A stretch of 64,000 nt of DNA from Alphaproteobacteria bacterium (GCA_017630405.1 JAGBVH010000009.1:20691-84690); one strand, 5' to 3'. Positions 33,981-42,960 are shown, counted from the first letter of the stretch. The notes: a model not told the origin generated them from the sequence alone. A program made the numbers and translations.

Positions 33981-34514
33981 TTAGACTTTTTCAACCTGAC
34001 TGAATTCCAAGTCCATGCTGGTTTCACGTCCAAAGACTAGAACAGTCACTGTCATCTTTTGTTTTACATTGTCGACTTCGGATGCAATACCGTTAAAGCC
34101 AGCGAACGGACCATCGATAACATGAACCTCTTGACCTACTTCGTATTCAACATCTTCCATAACAACTGCGCCTTCTTCGACCTGTTTCAACAAGCGACGC
34201 GCTTCTTCTTCGCTTACTGCGATAGGTTTATTTTTTGCACCCAAGAACATAACAACCTGAGGCACCTGTTTCACCAAGGTAAATGTTTCATTATTCATAA
34301 CCATCTGAACAACAATATAACCTGGGAAAAATTTCTTTTCACTTTTTACACGCTTGCCAGCCTTGATTTCTGTCACTTCACGTGTTGGAACCAAAATTTC
34401 GCCAAACAACGCGTTCAAACGACGCTTGTCAATCTGTTCACGCAGACCGCGCGCTACTTTATCTTCGCACCCAGTATGAACATTGACGACAAACCACTGC
34501 ATTTTTTCTTCCAT
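33981..34514 (-). CDS. nusG: Transcription termination/antitermination protein NusG
   Basis: 177 residues: NGN domain (WFVVNVHTGCEDKVARGL, FFPGYIVVQM) that binds the RNA polymerase clamp, and a C-terminal KOW domain (GQEVHVIDGPFAGFNGIASEVD) that meets Rho or S10. ATG 34514 has AAGGAAG at good spacing; ATG 34502 (MQWFVV) is also possible. It lies 24 bases downstream of secE, the universal arrangement. Confidence 0.97.
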   Translation of the reverse strand: MEEKMQWFVVNVHTGCEDKVARGLREQIDKRRLNALFGEILVPTREVTEIKAGKRVKSEKKFFPGYIVVQMVMNNETFTLVKQVPQVVMFLGAKNKPIAVSEEEARRLLKQVEEGAVVMEDVEYEVGQEVHVIDGPFAGFNGIASEVDNVKQKMTVTVLVFGRETSMDLEFSQVEKV

Positions 34515-34538
34515 TTTATGCTTCCTTTGCCCGTTTCC

Positions 34539-34718
34539 TTAGAAAATCCAACCAACAATCGCGTTCAGCACACTGTCAACCACAAAAAAGAACAGTGCCG
34601 CCGCCGCAGAAAACACCAGAATCGTGATCGTAGCACGAATAACACTGTCGCGTGATGGCCATACAATCTTAAACCATTCGCTGCGAACCGACTTAAAAAA
34701 TTCTAGTACTTTCTTCAT
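34539..34718 (-). CDS. secE: Preprotein translocase subunit SecE
   Basis: 59 residues from ATG 34718: an amphipathic helix (MKKVLEFFKSVRSEWFKIVWPSRDS) and one membrane helix (TITILVFSAAAALFFFVVDSVL). This is the one-TM minimal form of the SecYEG subunit. An in-frame ATG at 34727 is an alternative start. Located between tRNA-Trp and nusG as in most bacteria. Confidence 0.93.
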   Translation of the reverse strand: MKKVLEFFKSVRSEWFKIVWPSRDSVIRATITILVFSAAAALFFFVVDSVLNAIVGWIF

Positions 34719-34785
34719 AAAACCCATCCACTTTATTTCGGCACACACATCGCCAAAATCCGCACGAATCCGCCATTTTTTAAAC

Positions 34786-34859
34786 TGGCAGGGGCAGAAG
34801 GAATCGAACCCTCATCCGCGGTTTTGGAGACCGATATTCTACCGTTGAACTATGCCCCT
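34786..34859 (-). tRNA. tRNA-Trp (anticodon CCA)
   Basis: Cloverleaf on minus: acceptor AGGGGCA/TGCCCCT, anticodon loop CTCCAAA (CCA), T-arm GAGGG-TTCGATT-CCTTC, discriminator G and encoded CCA. The end pair of the anticodon stem is a T-C mismatch. It precedes secE. Confidence 0.93.
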
Positions 34860-34902
34860 GTGCGTCCGCTAGTATGTCGCGTACCAATACATAGTCTGCG
34901 AC

Positions 34903-34930
34903 AGAATAGCATATGAATACAAAAAATCAA
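34903..34930 (-). promoter_or_regulatory. Promoter of tRNA-Trp-secE
   Basis: On minus: TTGATT (34930-34925), 16-base spacer, TATTCT (34908-34903). Confidence 0.6.
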
Positions 34931-35020
34931 GTGGAAATATTATAATACTTTTCGTTTTTTTGCGCAAGTTTATTTTTACATCTTTATTTTACAACCTCTT
35001 TGATTTTCGCAACTTTTTGC

Positions 35021-35050
35021 TTGCACATGTACGCACTTTTTTTCTACAAT
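35021..35050 (+). promoter_or_regulatory. Promoter of virB8-virB9-virB10
   Basis: TTGCAC (35021-35026), 18-base spacer, TACAAT (35045-35050). The start point near 35058 leaves a short leader holding GGGGGAGA. Confidence 0.6.
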
Positions 35051-35075
35051 CAACTTAATTAAGGGGGAGAAAACT

Positions 35076-35765
35076 GTGCAAAACCGCGTAGAACCGCCAA
35101 TTTTACTATCTAGATTGCTGACATTTATCTTGGCTGTGTCGGTGGTTGTTTTGTTTACTTTGGGCATGACATTGAAAAACATGTTCCCTTTGAACAGACC
35201 CCAGGTATTCTTTTTGACATCCCAATTGCGCGATAATATCGAGGCGAAAGTGACTGAAATGCCCGCAACGGATGAAAATATGGACCGCTATGTTCGCGCC
35301 TTTATTCGCGAATACATCCGCGCAAGAAACGAAATCTTTCCAAACGCCAAAATTATGGAAAAAAAGTGGAGCGCGATGGAAGGACTGGTAAAGAACTGGT
35401 CAACAGATAATGTTTATAAAAAGTTTTCAAATACCGCGATGGTTAATGCAATCAGACGGCATGGTGCAATTAACCTTGATATTTCTTGTCAGGTGGAATA
35501 TTTGGCAAATCAGCAGAATTCTTCGTCAATTCAATATCTGCAGAACGAAAAAATGTATCAGATAAAATTTAGGTATCTTTGTACAAATAATGCTGGACCT
35601 TTGCCCCCAAAAGATTATACAATCACTTTGAAATTAGTATCTGGGGAACAGGAAACAACCAGATGGAAGGATCGTGTTGAGAACCCACTGGGGCTGCGCG
35701 TGTCAGAATACAAAATAACCGCTGGCGGGATTGACCCATTGGACGGTTTTATGGCAACTAAATAG
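35076..35765 (+). CDS. virB8: Type IV secretion protein VirB8
   Basis: 229 residues from a GTG start 6 bases after a GGGGGAG site. One N-terminal membrane helix (about 11-34), then a periplasmic NTF2-like domain. The family mark NPLGLRVSEYKI (about 203-214) matches the NPxGxxVxxY motif of VirB8. VirB8 is an inner-membrane assembly factor joining the T4SS core to the channel. virB9 starts 17 bases on, then virB10; no virB4, virB6, virB7, virB11 or virD4 is in the window, so the rest of the system must lie elsewhere. Confidence 0.85.
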   Translation: MQNRVEPPILLSRLLTFILAVSVVVLFTLGMTLKNMFPLNRPQVFFLTSQLRDNIEAKVTEMPATDENMDRYVRAFIREYIRARNEIFPNAKIMEKKWSAMEGLVKNWSTDNVYKKFSNTAMVNAIRRHGAINLDISCQVEYLANQQNSSSIQYLQNEKMYQIKFRYLCTNNAGPLPPKDYTITLKLVSGEQETTRWKDRVENPLGLRVSEYKITAGGIDPLDGFMATK

Positions 35766-35781
35766 AAACGGAAGGATTGGT

Positions 35782-37317
35782 ATGACAATGGTTAATTTAT
35801 TTAAATTCAATGTATTGGTCGCATGTATGGCGACCGTCTTGGCAATTCCTGCATACGCTGAAGATACTGGCGCATATGGAATACAAGAGGCATGGGATAA
35901 TCCAACCGCAAATATGGCCGCGGGCAGCATTAAGCCGGGATACGCACAGCTGTCTTGGTCCGAGGGTGCGGTTCTGCCAATCAAGTTACGCAACGGTATG
36001 CTGACTATGATTAACCTGCCAAATGGGGAAAAGATTGCTGATGCCCAGGTTGGTGACACAAGTCAATTCGACATCAGCGCAACACAGGGCGAACGCACAA
36101 TGTTCATATCCCCAAAATCTAACAACCAAGGCTCCGATACAAATATGATTGTTATGGGTGCATCTGGTAATAAATATATTTTCTATCTGCGCGCAGAACC
36201 ATCTAACTCAAGCGAGATTACATATTCTCAGGTTGATATTATGCTGGATGGTAATGGCGCATTGCCTATGGCGATGGGTGGCAAAGCATCTGGTGGCGCA
36301 TCTTCAATTTTCCAAAAGCCTGCAACAACATCAAATACAGTTGGTGTTGATGGCGAAGATTATGGCTGGATAAAATCTATGAAGATCGATCCATCTGAAT
36401 TCCGTTTTGATTTGGATATCTTTGTTCCAAATCCAGATGACTATGTAATCGCGCCCGAACGCGTATGGCGCGACAGAATCTTTACATATATCGACTTTGG
36501 CGACAAAGTTATCGCAATGACACAAAGACCGGTTGTATCGCTGTTGGTCGAAGGTGGTGAATCCCCTGTTGGGTTCCGCACAGATGGCGAAGATGGCCGC
36601 TTGTTAATCGTAGAAGCGGTTGGCGATATGGTTCTGCGCAGCGGTCAACGCATTGTTTGTATCAAGAAACGCGAAAAACCATTCTTGATTGCTGATACTG
36701 CATCTGTGATGGCATTGGCCGAAGCAAATGTTGCACAAAGTATGCTGTCTGGTCAGTCGTTGAATAATATCGCATATACCGCGGATATGGCCGCGATGAG
36801 CATGGGCACAAATTATACTGCCACACCTATGTTTATGGGCAACACAGCAACTGTTAACCCAGCAACAGGCGCGGGATATTATATGCCAGCGGGCTTTACT
36901 GCACCACAGGCGATGCCACAAAGCACAGGCGGCGTTGTAAACATGTTGCCAACTCAGCGCAATACTGCGGGCGCATATCTACCACAGACAAATATTCCAT
37001 TGATTTCCAGCAACCAAACAGGTGTTGCGGTAGAATTGAAATCAGATACATCGGTCAAGGCACTGGAAGACTATTGGACAAGGCTGTTAGCAAAGTTTAG
37101 TGGCGATGATGGTCAGGGACTGTTGACACCATACGCAAATAAAGTTTTCTTTGCGGTTGACGAACAGGGTGTCGGCGATTTGGGCGCGGCTTCGTCTGCT
37201 GCACGCCAATACCGTTTGCGCATTGGGCCATTGGCTGATATTGATGCTGCACAAACACTGTGCGACAAGTTGCTGAAATTTAACAGCACAAGTTGCAGTG
37301 TCGTCAGAATGCAATAA
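35782..37317 (+). CDS. virB9: Type IV secretion protein VirB9 with C-terminal SPOR-like domain
   Basis: 511 residues from ATG 35782 (AAGGA upstream); signal peptide ends near residue 26 (Ala-Tyr-Ala). The N-terminal domain with a beta-rich AQVGDTSQFDIS segment spans about 45-150. The C-terminal VirB9/CagX domain (about 195-305) has FRFDLDIFVPNPDDY and RVWRDRIFTYIDFGDK. A Met/Thr/Asn/Gln-rich linker follows (about 325-415). The last 90 residues include KVFFAVDEQGVGD, YRLRIGPLADIDAAQTLCDKL, a pattern I read as a SPOR (peptidoglycan-binding) fold. Ordinary VirB9 is about 290 residues, so the extension is large. It should belong to the outer-membrane core with VirB7 and VirB10. Confidence 0.8.
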   Translation: MTMVNLFKFNVLVACMATVLAIPAYAEDTGAYGIQEAWDNPTANMAAGSIKPGYAQLSWSEGAVLPIKLRNGMLTMINLPNGEKIADAQVGDTSQFDISATQGERTMFISPKSNNQGSDTNMIVMGASGNKYIFYLRAEPSNSSEITYSQVDIMLDGNGALPMAMGGKASGGASSIFQKPATTSNTVGVDGEDYGWIKSMKIDPSEFRFDLDIFVPNPDDYVIAPERVWRDRIFTYIDFGDKVIAMTQRPVVSLLVEGGESPVGFRTDGEDGRLLIVEAVGDMVLRSGQRIVCIKKREKPFLIADTASVMALAEANVAQSMLSGQSLNNIAYTADMAAMSMGTNYTATPMFMGNTATVNPATGAGYYMPAGFTAPQAMPQSTGGVVNMLPTQRNTAGAYLPQTNIPLISSNQTGVAVELKSDTSVKALEDYWTRLLAKFSGDDGQGLLTPYANKVFFAVDEQGVGDLGAASSAARQYRLRIGPLADIDAAQTLCDKLLKFNSTSCSVVRMQ

Positions 37318-37352
37318 TTTTCATAGATGTACTTAATTTGTGGGGTCAAGGG

Positions 37353-39737
37353 ATGAAAAAACTGAAGCAACAAATATCTGAATTGCTGAAAAATACACCC
37401 AAACATTTTCAATGGATTTTGTTAGGGATTGCCTTTGTTGTGGTGTTGATTCTGTTGACCCTGCTGATTGGTGGCAACAAAGAAAAAACAAAAATAATTG
37501 ATCCGGTTGAAAATGTGCCGGTGGACATTAAAATTACCCCAAGTATAATTAATTGGGCAGATACTCTGGTTGGCGACATCAGAGAACAACAGATTGCGGT
37601 TACTGCCAATTCGGCAATTAACATTAAATCTTTTAATGTACCAGTTTCTGTCCAAGGATTGGATGTAACCAATACATGTGAAGCAGCAGGATTTATTGAT
37701 ACAGAATTAGATTGTTATATAAATTTAATATACGAGCCAACATATGAAATGGCGGCAAAAACTATACCGCTTGAATTGGAATGGTATTCCGCACAGGCAA
37801 CCCCGGAAATGAGCGAAATATTCACAATCGAAGTGACGGTTGGTGCAATAGAGTCTGAATTTAACGCCCAAAAACCAGTTGTCGTTCCAGAACCAGAGCC
37901 AGAGCCAGAACCGGAACCAGAACCGGAACCAGAACTGGAACCGGAACCGGAGCCGGAGCCAGAACCAGAACTGGAACCTGTAAAAAAGGCCGTTAACACT
38001 ATTGCGGCAGGTGACCCTTTTGAAAAACCAAAACGCGAAGAAAAATATGCCGAACCTTGTTCCGAATTCGCATTTGCTGGATATAATCTGTCGGGCACAC
38101 AAAGCGGCTGGATTAAACCAGAGGATGGCGCATATTATTTCCATCCTTTTTCCGATACGGATTGCAGCGATCCAACCGGTATCTATAATCCAGATTCTGG
38201 TTTGATTATGGACATTGATAATCGTGGCCGAAAAATCGGTACAGATGCTGAACATATTGGTTATGTTGCGATATCTGGTGGACGACCACCAGAATTGTCG
38301 AACAAACCAGCAGTAAGACCCGTTAATCGCGCACGTCAAAACACCGCACCACGCGAAAGTGGTGGCAGCAGTTTTGCGGATATAAATAACAACGGAATCA
38401 TAGTACAACCCGCCAAGGAAACAGATGTTACATACGGCACAACTGGCACCGCGGTTGTTTCAACCCAGCCATATGACCGCTCGTTTATCTTGCGCCAGTT
38501 CAAGCCAATTCCTGCAACAATTGTTTCGGATGTTCGTGCGGATATAAAACTGTTACAAAGTGAAGGTTCTTTGCCGGTACGCGCGACCGTTGACCGAAAT
38601 GTCTATGCCGATAATGGTCGCACCGTTATTTTGCCAGCGGGAACATTGATGATGGGATATGTGACCGGTGAAATCCCAGGACCATACAAGGCCATCGGTC
38701 GTATGGAAATTAAATGGTATCAGTTTATTCTACCAAATGGTGTTGAATTTAATTTTGCCGGCGGCGAAGATCCATTCTCGGCCGATGCACAGGGTCGCGT
38801 TGGTGTCCCAGGTCGCGGCAGCACCGATTATCTGGAACAGTTCTTTATGCCAATGGTGACCGCGTTTGTTCCAGCGGCAATTAACCTGATTAATCCTGTT
38901 GCGGATGCGTTTGTGAATCAGATTGATTTAGACAGCAATACAGTTGTTCAAAGCGGAACTATGCGTTCATCCGAATTGGCCAAGAATGAAATCATTACAG
39001 CTTGGAATCAAGTGGCACAAAAGTTGATGGTTGATATGCTGGATAATACCGTTCCGCCATTTACAATTGCCGCAGGTACACGTATTACGGTATATTCGCC
39101 TGTTGATTTACAGGTCGCCTGTACAACTAATGACAAGTGCAAATTCGAGGAAAGAGATAATAGCAATGCAACCCAACGAAAAACACGTCGTGATTGGGGC
39201 AAGGACGGAGATGTTAATAACATGGGGGCTACACCGGCAAATGATGGTTCTTGGATTGGTCAAACACGCAGTTTCCAAGCTGACCAATATTGTGAACTAG
39301 ACGACGGTGGTCTATATCGTGTAAAACCAGAATGTTCCGGTGCAGGGACAGGTGAATTAAACTCATGCGGGGGATATTCGTATGCGACATTGAAACTGTG
39401 GTGCGATTCTTTGAATTATCAATCCAAAAAGGCATTGCAGTATGAAGCATATAAAGCAGATCAAAGCGCACAATATCAACAAAAGATAGAAGATTTGGGC
39501 GGAATAGGCAGCCAACAGTACAATGAAGAAATTCTGGGGGTAAAATACGATGCCGAAGGTCATGTTATGAATCCATATGAATCCGCACCAAAGGCCGAAG
39601 CGGGTCTGACATGTGAAGACGGCACTCCACCAGATCAATATGGATGCTGTACCGGTGAAATATACACCGATATGGGCGAAGATGGGTTTAACTGTTGTCC
39701 AGAAACCGGGGGCGACTGTTTCCCACCACTGATATAA
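37353..39737 (+). CDS. virB10: Type IV secretion protein VirB10 with Cys-rich C-terminal tail
   Basis: 794 residues from ATG 37353. A cytosolic N-terminus and one membrane helix (about 20-42) lead to a Glu-Pro repeat spacer (about 178-209), as in TonB-like periplasm-spanning proteins. The conserved TrbI/VirB10 beta domain covers about 385-585, with RATVDRNVY, GRTVILPAGTLMMGYV and IAAGTRITVYSP. Usual VirB10 ends here; this one goes on for about 200 residues with clustered cysteines (CELDDGG, CSGAGTGELNSC, and CEDGTPPDQYGCC...CC...C at the end). VirB10 links the two membranes and gates the channel. Core identification is firm; the role of the tail is unknown. Confidence 0.85.
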   Translation: MKKLKQQISELLKNTPKHFQWILLGIAFVVVLILLTLLIGGNKEKTKIIDPVENVPVDIKITPSIINWADTLVGDIREQQIAVTANSAINIKSFNVPVSVQGLDVTNTCEAAGFIDTELDCYINLIYEPTYEMAAKTIPLELEWYSAQATPEMSEIFTIEVTVGAIESEFNAQKPVVVPEPEPEPEPEPEPEPELEPEPEPEPEPELEPVKKAVNTIAAGDPFEKPKREEKYAEPCSEFAFAGYNLSGTQSGWIKPEDGAYYFHPFSDTDCSDPTGIYNPDSGLIMDIDNRGRKIGTDAEHIGYVAISGGRPPELSNKPAVRPVNRARQNTAPRESGGSSFADINNNGIIVQPAKETDVTYGTTGTAVVSTQPYDRSFILRQFKPIPATIVSDVRADIKLLQSEGSLPVRATVDRNVYADNGRTVILPAGTLMMGYVTGEIPGPYKAIGRMEIKWYQFILPNGVEFNFAGGEDPFSADAQGRVGVPGRGSTDYLEQFFMPMVTAFVPAAINLINPVADAFVNQIDLDSNTVVQSGTMRSSELAKNEIITAWNQVAQKLMVDMLDNTVPPFTIAAGTRITVYSPVDLQVACTTNDKCKFEERDNSNATQRKTRRDWGKDGDVNNMGATPANDGSWIGQTRSFQADQYCELDDGGLYRVKPECSGAGTGELNSCGGYSYATLKLWCDSLNYQSKKALQYEAYKADQSAQYQQKIEDLGGIGSQQYNEEILGVKYDAEGHVMNPYESAPKAEAGLTCEDGTPPDQYGCCTGEIYTDMGEDGFNCCPETGGDCFPPLI

Positions 39738-39742
39738 ATAAT

Positions 39743-39766
39743 CCCGCCGATTGGCGGGTTTATTTT
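39743..39766 (+). terminator. Terminator after virB10
   Basis: CCCGCC, loop GATT, GGCGGG, then TTTATTTTT. A second hairpin, GCGCC-ACAT-GGCGC with seven T, follows at 39791-39811. Confidence 0.85.
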
Positions 39767-39856
39767 TAAAATGCATATATTAAATTTATCGCGCCACATG
39801 GCGCTTTTTTTATTCGGAGAAAAGACATGAAAAAAATAGATTATGGATAAATTATC

Positions 39857-39943
39857 GATTCGCTTTAGGTAATATAAATTCGCAATATGAATCGGATTTT
39901 CGATTCGAATTTCAACCAACGGTTGTAATTCTTCACAGGATTC
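39857..39943. promoter_or_regulatory. Cluster of four GANTC sites
   Basis: GATTC at 39857, GAATC at 39889, GATTC at 39902 and GATTC at 39939 fall in an 87-base stretch ahead of the 115-residue gene. At about one per 256 bases by chance, the cluster is dense. The region lacks other genes apart from a 7-codon frame at 39827. Confidence 0.5.
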
Positions 39944-39992
39944 TTTTCTTGTTCTATAAATAGCAACAGGGCAAAACAAAGGAGAAAGAAAA

Positions 39993-40340
39993 ATGACACA
40001 AACTAACACTATCGCAATCAATGTATCAGAAAAATTTCAAAACGCAGAACAAATGTGGTTCTGGTTTTTATATTCTAAATCCGTCCGCAATAATTTCGGC
40101 CATATGCGTGTCAGTCCAACACGCAGGCCATGCGAACTGGTTGACATAGAAACAATGATAACAAAACTTTATTTGTCGGGTAAATTAACCGATGAACAGT
40201 TGGCGGTGATGAAAAAATTTGGCGACCGCAGGCGCGCACCACATCAATATATCTGGGCGGAAAATCGTGCTGCCGCACAATGGAACAGCGCGATGAAAAC
40301 TATTTATGAATCCGCACACAAATTAGGCTGGGTTGAATAA
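39993..40340 (+). CDS. Small conserved-looking cytosolic protein, unknown function
   Basis: 115 residues, AAAGGAGAAAG ribosome site. No signal peptide or helix. It contains NAEQMWFWFLYSKSVRNN near the start, RRPCELVDIETMITKLYLSGKLT in the middle and RRRAPHQYIWAENRAAAQW near the end; the many basic and aromatic residues suggest nucleic-acid contact, but that is a guess. I recall a similar pattern in uncharacterised alphaproteobacterial proteins but cannot name the family. The upstream GANTC cluster suggests methylation-dependent timing. The next gene starts 54 bases on. Confidence 0.5.
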   Translation: MTQTNTIAINVSEKFQNAEQMWFWFLYSKSVRNNFGHMRVSPTRRPCELVDIETMITKLYLSGKLTDEQLAVMKKFGDRRRAPHQYIWAENRAAAQWNSAMKTIYESAHKLGWVE

Positions 40341-40394
40341 CGATATATTGGGCGCACACCTTATGCGCCCGCAACAAAAACAAAAGGAAAAAAT

Positions 40395-40730
40395 ATGATT
40401 ATCATCGCGTTTTCAAGAAAAACATCCAAACTTATTCCAAGAATATTTTGTAAAAAATATCGACATGTTGCACCGATTGTTGTGGACGGGGATGAAATGA
40501 TAATGTTGCAATTTGTGTGCGCAAAAAATATCGCACCAATAAAACTTAGAATGCGCGATATAAAAATACTTGCACAACATGGCTGGGATTTTATATATGT
40601 GCCATGTGCCCTGCCCCACGATTTTTCTTTGCGAAAAGTTCGCACATGTGTAGAACTGACCAAGCGTGCACTTGATATACATGATAGAAAAATACTAACG
40701 CCATTTGCTCTGTATAAAAAAATCCGCTGA
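40395..40730 (+). CDS. Small basic protein, unknown function
   Basis: 111 residues with AAAGGA ribosome site. Hydrophobic N-terminal strand (MIIIAFS) then basic residues; IFCKKYRHVAPIVV and CVELTKRALDIHDRK are the most distinctive parts. No signal peptide recognised; probably cytosolic. Same strand as the 115-residue gene and likely in one transcript. The stop codon is part of the terminator stem. Function unknown. Confidence 0.5.
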   Translation: MIIIAFSRKTSKLIPRIFCKKYRHVAPIVVDGDEMIMLQFVCAKNIAPIKLRMRDIKILAQHGWDFIYVPCALPHDFSLRKVRTCVELTKRALDIHDRKILTPFALYKKIR

Positions 40731-40754
40731 TACATATTCAGCGGATTTTATTTT
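40721..40754. terminator. Bidirectional terminator, overlapping the 111-residue stop
   Basis: AATCCGCTGA, loop TACATAT, TCAGCGGATT, then TTTATTTTT on plus. On minus it is followed by an A-rich-complement T-run, so it also serves yidC. Confidence 0.85.
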
Positions 40755-42319
40755 TACTTGGATGTCTTTCTGATTATTTGCATTTGAACAATACCCAATA
40801 CATTGGATACAGTCCAGTACAAGACCAATCCTGCCGGCATCCACGCAAACATTATCGTGAACAAAATTGGCATCCAGCGCATCATCTTCTGGGTCTGGGC
40901 AATTGTGTCGTTCGCGCCAGTACTTTTGACTGTTTTTGGCGACTGCAAATATTGCTGAATCCACATGGTTGCGCCCATCAATATAGGCAAGATAAAGTAT
41001 GGATCCATAACGGACAAATCAGACATCCACAAGAAGTGCGCATTGCGCATCTGGACCGATACCAATAACGCCTTGTACAACGCAAAGAATACCGGTATCT
41101 GAATCAACATCGGCAGGCAACCAGCCATAGGCGATGTCTTGTGTGTTTGATACAGTTTCATCATTTCCATTTGCAGGCGAACCTTGTCGTTTGCGTACAA
41201 TTTCTGGATTCTTTGCATTTCTGGCTGCATCTTTTGCATTATGGCCATATTTGTATAGGACTTGCGTGTCAATGGCCATATGCACAAACGCAACAACAAT
41301 GTCATGATAATAATCGCAACACCATAATTCATAACAATCGAATTAATAGTGTTCAATAACCACAACATTGGACGCGCCAAGAACCAAAACCAACCATAGT
41401 CTATGGATTCGCCAATGCCCGCAATTTTCGCTTCGGCTGCATCAAGAATCTTTTGTTCACGTGGGCCAGCAAAAATATATGAAACAATAGATTTTGTTTC
41501 GCCCGCATGCACAGCAACCGCACCAGCCGCCGCGTCCGCAACATAATTGTCACCAGATTTTTTAATACGCATAGTTTGATCAGGACTGTCGATTGATACG
41601 ACTGTTTGCCAGTATTGATCTGCGAAGCCTGTAAAACCGTTTGTTGTTGTGTATGCGTATGATTTTTTATCCAGTTTTGACCACGCGCGTGTTTCAATAT
41701 CAGAATTGGCGTATGTAATCGCACCTGTGTTCACACCGGCAGATGATGCAGGATTTTTTGCGCGCACAACACGTGCATATGGCGCAAAAGACACATCCTG
41801 TTTAGAGCCGTTCTTAATCGTGTCTGTGATTGTAATAATATAACCATCAGCAGTTATCATGCGATTAAAGTCAACACCAGATGTGCCACGCCATGAATAA
41901 TTACCGTCCGCACCCTGCCATACTGTGGTGGCGGTTGGCGCAACAGTACCATTTGCCAAAAGGCCTACTTCGATATAATTATCATCCGCGCCCAGTAATG
42001 ATACAGGCGTGCTGTCAGCAGACGATGTCGGATAGTTAGTTAATTTGATATCTGATATACGCAAACCTTGGACAGTTGCATCAACGGTATCAGATGAAAC
42101 CTGCGCCGTTGGAACAGCCGAAATATCAACTGTTTCGATATCTTCGCTTTGTGTCTGGGGCTGCTGCTTTGGCCCCATAAATACGCCAACCATCCACCAC
42201 GCAAGAAAGAACATTCCCAACCACCACAAGAAACTTGAAAAACCAGATTTCTTTTGTGTGGCCGCGCGATTTGCGTTCCACTGACTAAAACCAGAATTTT
42301 TATCCAAAAATTGAACCAT
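40754..42319 (-). CDS. yidC: Membrane protein insertase YidC
   Basis: 521 residues: N-terminal membrane helix (about 24-45), large periplasmic beta-sandwich domain, and the C-terminal five-helix insertase core with MAIMQKMQPEMQRIQKLY and a hydrophilic-groove Arg in the TM2 region. It inserts membrane proteins alone or with SecYEG. In most bacteria yidC follows rpmH-rnpA; here it is translated 2 bases after lspA, so genes for two envelope-biogenesis steps are coupled. Confidence 0.95.
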   Translation of the reverse strand: MVQFLDKNSGFSQWNANRAATQKKSGFSSFLWWLGMFFLAWWMVGVFMGPKQQPQTQSEDIETVDISAVPTAQVSSDTVDATVQGLRISDIKLTNYPTSSADSTPVSLLGADDNYIEVGLLANGTVAPTATTVWQGADGNYSWRGTSGVDFNRMITADGYIITITDTIKNGSKQDVSFAPYARVVRAKNPASSAGVNTGAITYANSDIETRAWSKLDKKSYAYTTTNGFTGFADQYWQTVVSIDSPDQTMRIKKSGDNYVADAAAGAVAVHAGETKSIVSYIFAGPREQKILDAAEAKIAGIGESIDYGWFWFLARPMLWLLNTINSIVMNYGVAIIIMTLLLRLCIWPLTRKSYTNMAIMQKMQPEMQRIQKLYANDKVRLQMEMMKLYQTHKTSPMAGCLPMLIQIPVFFALYKALLVSVQMRNAHFLWMSDLSVMDPYFILPILMGATMWIQQYLQSPKTVKSTGANDTIAQTQKMMRWMPILFTIMFAWMPAGLVLYWTVSNVLGIVQMQIIRKTSK

Positions 42320-42321
42320 GA

Positions 42322-42858
42322 TTATTTACCACCCTTTACTTGTTTCATACATTTACGACGCGCCAGATACAGGTTTAATATATACAAACCAACACCAACA
42401 ACGATGCAAATATCAGCCACATTAAACGCTGGCCAATGATAGCCACCAATGTGAAAATCCAGAAAATCTATGACCGCGCCAAAACGAATACGATCAATCA
42501 AATTGCCAATCGCACCACCCGCAATCAATGCTAATGGGACCAGTTCATAACGCTGGGCGCGCTTGAACAAATAATACAGAATAAAACCAATTATGCCCGA
42601 TGTCGCAATAACTATGATAATTGGCGTAGATTCACCCAACGCACGAAACAAAGAAAATGATGTGCCTGGATTCCAAGTGAATACAAAATTAAAACAGTCT
42701 GTCACATTTGCCATCAGATATGGCACCGGTACCACAGACCAAGCATCACCAGACAAGGGTATGCCGCCTGTAATCAGATATAAAAATATTCCTTTGGATA
42801 TTTGATCAAAAAATATCACACCGAATATAATCGACAGTAGAATTAAAATCTTTTTCAT
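42322..42858 (-). CDS. lspA: Lipoprotein signal peptidase
   Basis: 178 residues from ATG 42858 (GGAAG upstream); a frame starting at 42897 has no support. Four membrane helices; catalytic aspartates in GNLIDRIRFG (about D122) and FNVADICI (about D149), with ATNFGAAF-type block NPGTSFSL. It cleaves prolipoproteins before the lipidated Cys. The window itself encodes at least one client, the PLD-family lipoprotein. Confidence 0.93.
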   Translation of the reverse strand: MKKILILLSIIFGVIFFDQISKGIFLYLITGGIPLSGDAWSVVPVPYLMANVTDCFNFVFTWNPGTSFSLFRALGESTPIIIVIATSGIIGFILYYLFKRAQRYELVPLALIAGGAIGNLIDRIRFGAVIDFLDFHIGGYHWPAFNVADICIVVGVGLYILNLYLARRKCMKQVKGGK

Positions 42859-42925
42859 TTGTTTTACTTCCTTGATTACCAAGTTAGAATATAGCAATAT
42901 ACCACATCAAAAGCAAATAAAATGT

Positions 42926-42951
42926 CCCCCATTACGGGGGATTTTTTTTAC
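42926..42951. terminator. Hairpin between kefB and lspA
   Basis: CCCCC, loop ATTAC, GGGGG. The long T-run lies on the plus side, where no gene ends; on minus only ACATTTTATTT follows, so it may be a weak terminator for kefB read-through. Confidence 0.4.
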
Positions 42952-42960
42952 ACTGTTTGC

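Noticed and set aside
37885-37980. Repetitive GAACCAGAG-type DNA resembling a tandem repeat or array
   Set aside because: It encodes the Glu-Pro spacer of VirB10; there are no spacer-repeat units as in CRISPR.
39827-39850. Seven-codon frame MKKIDYG with GGAGA upstream
   Set aside because: Too short to support; leader-peptide role possible but no attenuator follows.
42926-42951. Strong plus-strand terminator between kefB and lspA
   Set aside because: No plus-strand gene ends there; kept only as a weak hairpin for the minus strand.
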